Source: SIG78 sp036677805 (GTDB lineage Bacteria; Verrucomicrobiota; Lentisphaeria; Victivallales; Victivallaceae). From it: 64,000 nt of DNA. The stretch lies in contig JAVBVS010000015.1 in assembly GCA_036677805.1 (NCBI GenBank), positions 67,563 through 131,562 on the forward strand, in the 5' to 3' direction. The notes under the pieces were generated by a model that worked only from the letters and a program-made list of their open reading frames with translations, was not told the DNA's origin and ran no database searches. A program made the position numbers and the translations under genes. Shown piece by piece: positions 58,650 to 64,000 of this stretch. Position 1 is the first letter of the stretch. The number at the start of each line of letters is the position of its first letter.

Positions 58650-60131
58650 ATGAATTATTATCTCGGCATCGATCTCGGGACCACGGCGGTCAAAGCCGGA
58701 ATTTTCACGGCGGATGGAAACGCGGCGGGCATCGGCTTGTCCGAGTATGCGCTGGAGACTCCGGCCCCGGACGTGGTGGAGCTGGAGCCTGAAGTCTATT
58801 ATCAGGCAACCGTCGCGGCGGTCGAGGCCGCCTTCGGCGAGGCCCGGATCGAACGCACGGCGGTCAAGGCCGCGGCGATCACCGGTCAGGCGGAAACGCT
58901 GATCTGTCTCGACAAAACCGGCCGCCCGCTGCGCAAAGCGATCGTCTGGCTCGACAATCGGGCCGTCGCCGAAGCGGCGGAGCTGACCCGGGAATTCAGC
59001 GCCGAAGCCATGTTCCGCCTTTCCGGGCAGACCGAAGTTCTGCCCTACTTTCCGGGGCCGAAAATCCGCTGGCTGGCCACGCATGAACCGGAAGTCTTTC
59101 GCCGGACCGCGAAATTCCTGATGGTCGAGGATTACATCGTCTACCGGCTGACCGGAGAGTTCGCCAGTTGCGGCGGGCTCTGGCCGTCGAGCTGTTTCTA
59201 CGACCTCCGGACGCATCGCTGGGCGCAGCCGGTACTCGATTTTCTCAAGATTGCGCCGGACCGGCTGCCGGCGCTCCATGGGCCGGGAACGGTGCTTGCG
59301 CGTTGCGCGCCCGATCAGCAGCTGCTGGCTCCGGGAACGCCGCTGGCGGGTGCGCCGATCGATCACGCCACCGGAGCGCTGGGAGCAGGCTGCGCCGAAG
59401 AAGGCTGCGTATCCGAAACCATCGGCTGCACTCTGGCGTTGTGCGCGCCGCATGACGGATTGCTCTATGACGAAGGACGGCGGATTTCGACCTATGAGGG
59501 CTTTGCGCCCGGCCAATCCGTGCTGCTCCCGTGGGCGCCGGCGGCGGGAATGCTGCTGCGCTCATTCCGGGATCATTTTGCCGGAAACCTCGCTTATGCC
59601 GATCTCGACCGACTGGCGGAAGCAATCCCGCCGGGCAGCGAAGGACTGCTGCTGCTGCCCCATTGCGCCGGCGCGGTATCGCCCGAGGTCAACCCGGCGG
59701 CGCGCGGCGCAGCCTACGGGATTACGCTGGCTCATCGTCCGGGGCATTGGGCGCGTGCGATCATGGAGAGCGTCGCTTTCCTGCTGCGCGACAATCTTGA
59801 CGTGCTGCGCGCTTCGGGTTGCGCGGTCACATCGCTCCGGGCGCTGGGCGGAGCTTCGCGCAGCCGTCTCTGGCGACAGATTCTTGCCGACGTATTGCAG
59901 TTGCCGATCGCGCTGCCGGAAAGCGTCGAAACCACCGCGCTGGGCGCGGCCATGCTGGGAGCCGTGAGCGCCGGAGAATTTGCCGACTGCATGGCGGCGA
60001 CCCGCGCCATGACCCGTTGCGCCGATACCGTGCGGCCCGATCCGGACCATGCCGCGGTCTATGACCGCATTTTTCACCAATACCGTCATTTGAATGCATT
60101 GCTCCTGCCAACCTTCGGAGGAAATTTATGA
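58650..60131 (+). CDS. FGGY-family carbohydrate kinase
   Basis: This 493-residue protein has the FGGY N-terminal phosphate-binding block YYLGIDLGTTAVKAGIF, the substrate region AAAITGQAETLICLD and VWLDNRAVAEA, and the C-terminal LGGASRSRLWRQILADVLQLP. Close patterns are xylulokinase and related pentulose kinases. It would phosphorylate the ketose made by the isomerase-like protein that follows, with which it overlaps by 4 bases (ATGA). The product could be the signal for the DeoR-type regulator. Confidence 0.92.
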   Translation: MNYYLGIDLGTTAVKAGIFTADGNAAGIGLSEYALETPAPDVVELEPEVYYQATVAAVEAAFGEARIERTAVKAAAITGQAETLICLDKTGRPLRKAIVWLDNRAVAEAAELTREFSAEAMFRLSGQTEVLPYFPGPKIRWLATHEPEVFRRTAKFLMVEDYIVYRLTGEFASCGGLWPSSCFYDLRTHRWAQPVLDFLKIAPDRLPALHGPGTVLARCAPDQQLLAPGTPLAGAPIDHATGALGAGCAEEGCVSETIGCTLALCAPHDGLLYDEGRRISTYEGFAPGQSVLLPWAPAAGMLLRSFRDHFAGNLAYADLDRLAEAIPPGSEGLLLLPHCAGAVSPEVNPAARGAAYGITLAHRPGHWARAIMESVAFLLRDNLDVLRASGCAVTSLRALGGASRSRLWRQILADVLQLPIALPESVETTALGAAMLGAVSAGEFADCMAATRAMTRCADTVRPDPDHAAVYDRIFHQYRHLNALLLPTFGGNL

Positions 60132-61492
60132 AACCGATCGCCCAAGCCGGATTCGTGGGATTCGGCGAAGTCAACACGCCGCGCGAATTCATCGACCACC
60201 GCTGCGCCGCCGCCGCCGCCGAACTGGAAAAGCGCGGCATCGCGCTTCATGTCACCATGCCGGTCAGCGACGACCCTGCCGGAGAACAGGTCGCGCGGGC
60301 AATTGCGGTCCTGAAACAGGGAAAATTCGACGCGCTGGTATTGTGCGTGGCGGGCTGGATTCCCTCGTGGGCGGTGCTACGGGTCGCGGAAGAGTTCAAA
60401 CACCTGCCGCTGGTGCTGTGGGGGCTTTCCGGCTGGCGCGACGGCAATCGCTTCGTGACCACCGCGGATCAGGCGGGAACCACGGCGCTCCGCGCGCCGC
60501 TGGCGGAACAGGGCTACACTTTCCGTTACCTCGTGAATTTCCGCGACGCCGAACCGCGTTATGACGAAGTCGCCGATTACCTCCGCGCGGCCTCGGCCCG
60601 GACACGGCTGCGGCGCAGTTTGCTCGGCATGGCGGGGTACCGCGACATGCGGCTCTACGGCACCTTGTACAACGGCAATCTGCTCAAGGCGGCGACCGGA
60701 TTGGAAATCGAACACTTCGACCTGCTCGAAATCCGGCAGATGGCCGAAGCCGTTGAAGCCGCGGAGATCGCCGCGACGGCCGATGCGCTCCGGCAGCGCT
60801 GGCATTTCCTCCGGGAACCGCAGTCCGGCACCATTGAGAATTCGGTCCGGCTGGCCCTCGCCTTCCGACGCAAGATTGAAGAACGCAATTATGCGGGATT
60901 CAGTTTCTGCGATGTCGACGGGGTCAAAAAACTGCTCCGTTTCGCTCCGGCCGGGGCGATGACCTTGCTCCATGAACTGCTTGATCTTCCGACCGTGCCC
61001 GAAAACGACGCCTATGGCCTGGCCACGGAAGCGATTGCGCGGGAGCTGACCGGCGTGACGCCGGGCTACCTCGAATTTTACGAATTCGGTCAAACCAGCG
61101 CGTTGATGGGGGTGCCCGACTATGTGCCGGGCAATATGGTCGCGGGCCCGGTCACGGTGATGCCCAATGCCTTCGGCAGCTTCGGCGAAGGCCTGCTCAA
61201 TGTTTCCAGGCTGAAAACCGGTGCCGTCACCCTCGCCCGGCTGGGCGAAACCCATGGAGAGCTGTATCTGCATTTCGTCCGGGCCGAGGCGCGTATGCCG
61301 GAAGCCTGGGAAGAAGCAGGCTGGGCGCCGCCCGCGCCGCAGCTGCCGAGCCTCGCCATGGAGTTCGCCTTCCCGAGTCAGCAGTTTCTGGACCACGTCG
61401 CCGGACAGCACTACATCGTGCTTTACGGCGACCGGCGCGCTCTGCTGGAGGCTTTCTGCGCCCAATCCGGAATCCGTCCCGTCAGCCTCTGA
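60128..61492 (+). CDS. L-fucose/L-arabinose isomerase-like protein
   Basis: This 454-residue protein follows GGAGG and overlaps the kinase. The N-terminal fold starts QAGFVGFGEVNTPREF, with VTMPVSDDPAGEQVARAI; later blocks include GYRDMRLYGTLYNGNLLKA, GFSFCDVDGVKKLLRF and PENDAYGLATEAIARELTG, in the order of the FucI/AraA-like superfamily. It is shorter than FucI (about 590) and near AraA length (about 500). Such enzymes convert aldoses to ketoses using a metal; the sugar is unknown. It ends the operon, followed by a strong terminator. Confidence 0.82.
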   Translation: MKPIAQAGFVGFGEVNTPREFIDHRCAAAAAELEKRGIALHVTMPVSDDPAGEQVARAIAVLKQGKFDALVLCVAGWIPSWAVLRVAEEFKHLPLVLWGLSGWRDGNRFVTTADQAGTTALRAPLAEQGYTFRYLVNFRDAEPRYDEVADYLRAASARTRLRRSLLGMAGYRDMRLYGTLYNGNLLKAATGLEIEHFDLLEIRQMAEAVEAAEIAATADALRQRWHFLREPQSGTIENSVRLALAFRRKIEERNYAGFSFCDVDGVKKLLRFAPAGAMTLLHELLDLPTVPENDAYGLATEAIARELTGVTPGYLEFYEFGQTSALMGVPDYVPGNMVAGPVTVMPNAFGSFGEGLLNVSRLKTGAVTLARLGETHGELYLHFVRAEARMPEAWEEAGWAPPAPQLPSLAMEFAFPSQQFLDHVAGQHYIVLYGDRRALLEAFCAQSGIRPVSL

Positions 61493-61511
61493 CCATTGCC
61501 CTGCCCCTTCA

Positions 61512-61545
61512 ATGGCGGTTTCCGGACAAGGAAGCCGCCATTTTT
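61512..61545 (+). terminator. Rho-independent terminator of the 54617-61492 operon
   Basis: ATGGCGGTTTCC and GGAAGCCGCCAT form a 12-pair stem (one G-U) with a 6-base loop, followed by TTTTT, 19 bases after the last stop codon. Confidence 0.9.
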
Positions 61546-61699
61546 GTCGCCGCCTCCGTTCCCGGCCCGGCTTGAAGGCGTTTCCAAAGCGATTTCTCAA
61601 ATAACTGATGGATATCCGGTAAGGCCGGTTTGCCGTCCGCATGGCGTCCCGCCCCCGCTCAAAAAGCAAAAAAATTCGGAAAATTCAGCTCAAACTGAT

Positions 61700-61727
61700 T
61701 TGCAAATTGAATGGACCACGTTATATT
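61700..61727 (+). promoter_or_regulatory. Promoter of the tRNA cluster
   Basis: TTGCAA (61700-61705), a 16-base spacer and TATATT (61722-61727), 28 bases before the first tRNA. From 61546 to here I see nothing else. Confidence 0.75.
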
Positions 61728-61755
61728 AAAGGACATGCGAAAAACGCATGATGAT

Positions 61756-61840
61756 GCCGACGTGGCGGAATTGGCAGACGCGCACGGTTCAGGTCCGTGT
61801 TCCTTACGGAATGTGGGTTCAACTCCCACCGTCGGTACCA
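61756..61840 (+). tRNA. tRNA-Leu (anticodon CAG)
   Basis: An 85-base cloverleaf with acceptor GCCGACG/CGTCGGT, anticodon stem CACGG/CCGTG around TTCAGGT, a long class II variable arm (TTCCTTACGGAAT), T-arm GTGGG-TTCAACT-CCCAC and encoded CCA. The class II arm and the CAG anticodon identify leucine. Confidence 0.95.
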
Positions 61841-61885
61841 TTTTTTGAGGATTGCAGAATCCGGAGTTGTTTGGAGAAAAGACCC

Positions 61886-61959
61886 GCGGGTATGGCATAA
61901 CGGCTGTGCACCAGCCTTCCAAGCTGGTTATACGGGTTCGACTCCCGTTACCCGCTCCA
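61886..61959 (+). tRNA. tRNA-Gly (anticodon TCC)
   Basis: A 74-base cloverleaf with acceptor GCGGGTA/TACCCGC, anticodon stem CCAGC/GCTGG around CTTCCAA, T-arm ACGGG-TTCGACT-CCCGT and encoded CCA after discriminator T. Confidence 0.95.
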
Positions 61960-62008
61960 CTTTCCATGCCCGGCGGAGTATGGATATTCGGCGGGTTGAC
62001 ATATTCCC

Positions 62009-62093
62009 GGTGGGATTCCCGAGTGGCCAAAGGGGGCAGACTGTAAATCTGCTAGCTTCGCTTTCGGTGGTTCGAATCCACCTCCCACCACCA
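62009..62093 (+). tRNA. tRNA-Tyr (anticodon GTA)
   Basis: An 85-base cloverleaf with acceptor GGTGGGA/TCCCACC, anticodon stem GCAGA/TCTGC around CTGTAAA, a long variable arm, T-arm GGTGG-TTCGAAT-CCACC and encoded CCA. It is the third gene of the cluster. Confidence 0.95.
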
Positions 62094-62105
62094 TTTTGAC
62101 CATTG

Positions 62106-62141
62106 ACGAGCTGTGATTTTCAATCACCGCTCGTTTTTTTT
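62106..62141 (+). terminator. Rho-independent terminator of the tRNA cluster
   Basis: ACGAGCTGTGATT and AATCACCGCTCGT form a 13-base stem with one mismatch and a 3-base loop, followed by seven or more T. Confidence 0.88.
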
Positions 62142-62232
62142 GTACATGGCGTTGTTGACTTCGGTCTATCCGGCTCCAAGCGCGAGGTGGTTGTTACCAA
62201 GGAGATTGGATATCAATAGAGTCGCATAGACT

Positions 62233-63000
62233 TCACATCCGGTTTTCCGATGCAAGGAAATTGTAGATCCGTCGCATTTCTTCCGGAGACAAGGCAATGC
62301 CTTTTTTCCCGATCACCGTGGCAAGCGAAGTCGTTTGGCAAATCCAGACCTCACATTCATTCAGGCTTTTTCGGCCTTTATATCCGTACCGCCAACCGGG
62401 ATAATTGACGATTGGCTGCACAAAGACATTCATCGTCAGCTTTTCCCTGAGGCGATTTGCCAGATAGCCAGCCTCCCCTTTGGCCTGTTTCAACGGAGAA
62501 TCGATGTTGCGTTTGTTGGTCCAGACTTTTTCACAATCATAGTAGATGGTGGTTTCCTCTCCGCCAAGTTGACTGACCGTTTTCGTTTCAAGGGTAAATA
62601 CACCCTGAGGCGCAATGATGATATGGTCAATGTTGCCCTTGCCGGTATCGAAATCATGCAGAACCAACCAACCATTCTCACGCATTTCATCCAGCTGCTG
62701 TCCGACGTATACCTCCCCTTCGTAGCCGAGCTTGAGGCAAGCAATGTTTTTCCCGGCTTTGCGAGCATAGAGAAAATAGACCAGCACTTCATAAAGCAGA
62801 ACGGTAATAATAAAAAGAACAACCTCCTGCCAATGAGTCATGGGATGCCAGCTTCCAATCAATACGCCGACGGCAAGCACCGGCAGTATGCCCAGAAAAT
62901 AAACCGGGCCAATATAACTGTCAATAATTTTCTTCTGCAAAGAGGCGCCGGGGCGCCGCAGCGGTTTCACCGGAATCGGAGATTGACGACCAGACTTCAT
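62233..63000 (-). CDS. NERD (nuclease-related) domain protein with membrane segments
   Basis: This 255-residue protein has two N-terminal hydrophobic segments (IGPVYFLGILPVLAVGVLIG and EVVLFIITVLLYEVLVYFLYA). A NERD domain follows: LGYEGEVYVGQQLDEM, KGNIDHIIIAPQGVFTLETKT with the nuclease-like Asp and Glu-x-Lys, and GEAGYLANRLREKL. NERD domains are related to Holliday-junction and restriction-type nucleases, and many are uncharacterised. It overlaps the GIY-YIG gene by 4 bases (ATGA), so the two are made together. Base composition is visibly less GC-rich than the rest of the window, suggesting later acquisition. Confidence 0.88.
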   Translation of the reverse strand: MKSGRQSPIPVKPLRRPGASLQKKIIDSYIGPVYFLGILPVLAVGVLIGSWHPMTHWQEVVLFIITVLLYEVLVYFLYARKAGKNIACLKLGYEGEVYVGQQLDEMRENGWLVLHDFDTGKGNIDHIIIAPQGVFTLETKTVSQLGGEETTIYYDCEKVWTNKRNIDSPLKQAKGEAGYLANRLREKLTMNVFVQPIVNYPGWRYGYKGRKSLNECEVWICQTTSLATVIGKKGIALSPEEMRRIYNFLASENRM

Positions 63001-63887
63001 GATTCATGCCCCCCAGCATTATTTTCATGTCGGAAATATTCATCCAGTGTCTTGCCATCATCATCTTTCCAGGCAAGCCAGCCATTGGAATTGGTGCCGA
63101 GCACGAGCTGACTGGCTCCTGACGGCGTTTTGAATTTATATTCCGCAACGAAGATCAATTTTTGTCCGATCTTCCGCAGAACGCCATCATGGATCAGTTT
63201 CTCCCGTAAAACGTCGAGTTTATTTCTGTGGCCAGTCGGGGTCAGCTCGGAAACGCATTCTGAACCACTCAGGACATAGAAGCCATCTTCGCGATTGTAC
63301 CCGGAAGCATTCGCTCCTTTGCCATTGCGGCAAAAGAACACCGGTTCGGTTGCGTCCGGCGCATAAATCTTGTTGAAAATATCCAACCCGATAATTTCAG
63401 TCAGGCTGACGATCTGATTGTAATAGCTGGCAAAACTGGCTTTTTTGCCGGAAGTTGCAAGAGGTTCTGCCCGACTGACATTGTTGCCGTTGTCCAGCAT
63501 CACCCGTTTCGCTTCCACAAGTTTCAACACCAGCAACCACTCCAAATAGTCCGCTTCACCAGCAGTAAATCCATTACCGGCGCGATTGATGAAATAAATA
63601 ATCTCATTCCACCACGTCCGATGTTTCCCATGTTCATTCGCCCGTTTCTGGGTCCGTTTGGTCTGTCCGACATAGATTTGCATCCGGCCTTCGGAATTTT
63701 CTCCGATCAGGAGATAAACGGCCAAGGCTTGACTGTCGATATAGCGCCCGATCTTATCGGCCTGAGTCCGCGGTACTACAACGGCCTTGATCAGCTCGGT
63801 TTCAAATTCGATTTGCCGCAGTCCCTTCGGCGTACCATCGAAAAGCTCAATCGTAACCAATTTGGTTTTGATATTTTCCGAATTCAT
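62997..63887 (-). CDS. GIY-YIG nuclease-like protein with DUF4357
   Basis: This 296-residue protein has a GIY-YIG-like core in the N-terminal half (LAVYLLIGENSEGRMQIYVGQT, then KRANEHGKHRTWWNEI and AGEADYLEWLLV with a candidate catalytic Glu). The C-terminal region is DUF4357 (GASQLVLGTNSNGWLAWKD, GKTLDEYFR). This combination is common among uncharacterised proteins near mobile or defence genes. It is the first gene of a two-gene unit with the NERD protein and divergent from the gene starting at 63945. Confidence 0.85.
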   Translation of the reverse strand: MNSENIKTKLVTIELFDGTPKGLRQIEFETELIKAVVVPRTQADKIGRYIDSQALAVYLLIGENSEGRMQIYVGQTKRTQKRANEHGKHRTWWNEIIYFINRAGNGFTAGEADYLEWLLVLKLVEAKRVMLDNGNNVSRAEPLATSGKKASFASYYNQIVSLTEIIGLDIFNKIYAPDATEPVFFCRNGKGANASGYNREDGFYVLSGSECVSELTPTGHRNKLDVLREKLIHDGVLRKIGQKLIFVAEYKFKTPSGASQLVLGTNSNGWLAWKDDDGKTLDEYFRHENNAGGHES

Positions 63888-63909
63888 ATAGATTCGGCAA
63901 TTAAATAAC

Positions 63910-63937
63910 TTGCATTTTTGTTTTTCCGAGATATATT
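63910..63937 (+). promoter_or_regulatory. Promoter of the gene running off the window end
   Basis: TTGCAT (63910-63915), a 16-base spacer and TATATT (63932-63937). The ATG at 63945 is only 7 bases beyond the -10 box. Confidence 0.5.
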
Positions 63938-63944
63938 ACCTATT

Positions 63945-64000
63945 ATGGAAACAGCAGATGCCAGAAAATTAGTGAGTGCCGCTCTAGAAGAACGGCGTAA
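63945..64000 (+). CDS. 5' end of an unidentified gene (truncated by window edge)
   Basis: Eighteen codons are visible (METADARKLVSAALEERR...). Nothing can be assigned. There is no Shine-Dalgarno sequence, and the ATG is at the predicted transcription start, so the message may be leaderless. A later start beyond the window cannot be excluded. Confidence 0.4.
   Translation, partial: METADARKLVSAALEERR

Noticed and set aside
62009..62232. Attachment-site duplication of the tRNA-Tyr 3' end
   Set aside because: No second copy of the tRNA 3' end and no integrase seen within the window.
1..64000. CRISPR arrays, insertion sequences, rRNA
   Set aside because: No regularly spaced repeats, transposase motifs, paired terminal repeats or rRNA-like sequence were seen.

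Overview
This is a GC-rich bacterial chromosome segment. It most likely comes from the PVC superphylum, close to Lentisphaerota/Victivallales. That placement is inference from several things seen here: three prepilin-like proteins with near-identical N-termini, each in a glycosidase operon; a GreA-type elongation factor with a long N-terminal extension like that of chlamydiae; several LacI and GntR-LacI hybrid regulators beside secreted hydrolases; an [FeFe]-hydrogenase maturase; and a sodium-pump decarboxylase. The lifestyle suggested is an anaerobic polysaccharide or mucin fermenter.

Layout. 1-2.9 kb: 3' part of dinB, then a promoter and a leader containing a complete terminator and antiterminator, followed by a TM1266-type regulator and hydG. 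3.0-7.4 kb (minus): operon of LacI regulator, secreted hydrolase and pseudopilin. 7.6-13.5 kb (minus): MocA-type oxidoreductase, class III aminotransferase, mutarotase, D-threonine-aldolase-like enzyme and secreted phosphoesterase. 13.6-16.5 kb (minus): COG2509 flavoprotein and an LptF/LptG permease. 16.8-21.0 kb (plus): long GreA, DUF308 protein, a small unknown protein and a GntR-LacI regulator. 21.0-29.4 kb (minus): GDPD, then a tight seven-gene operon (SDR, pseudopilin, small secreted protein, secreted CBM9-like/TIM-barrel enzyme, GH29 fucosidase, AAC(3)-like acetyltransferase, chagasin-like lipoprotein) facing its likely GntR regulator at 29.6 kb.

30.6-46.2 kb is mostly membrane and ion biology: a lipocalin lipoprotein; a three-gene operon of Na/Pi cotransporter, DUF2062 protein and antiporter-EIIA fusion; oadB with a fused oadG-biotinyl gene; an RND efflux pair; and a second antiporter with an EIIA-like tail. 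46.2-53.6 kb (minus) is a third hydrolase operon led by its own GntR-LacI regulator. 53.7-61.5 kb is a DeoR-type regulator facing a five-gene catabolic operon: aminotransferase, MocA-type oxidoreductase, ceramidase-like protein, FGGY kinase and a fucose/arabinose-isomerase-like protein. 61.7-62.1 kb holds tRNA-Leu(CAG), tRNA-Gly(TCC) and tRNA-Tyr(GTA). The window ends in a lower-GC NERD/GIY-YIG nuclease pair and the first codons of a divergent gene.

How the parts fit: secreted glycosidases release sugars, and the intracellular kinase, isomerase, aminotransferase and oxidoreductase enzymes could process unusual or amino-substituted sugars. Fermentation would use [FeFe]-hydrogenase, and a sodium cycle (decarboxylase pump, Na/Pi symport, antiporters) could conserve energy. 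The strongest non-coding observations are the attenuator-like leader before TM1266/hydG and a recurring promoter form, TTGCAA-N16-TATATT, found four times exactly. No CRISPR array, insertion sequence or rRNA was seen.
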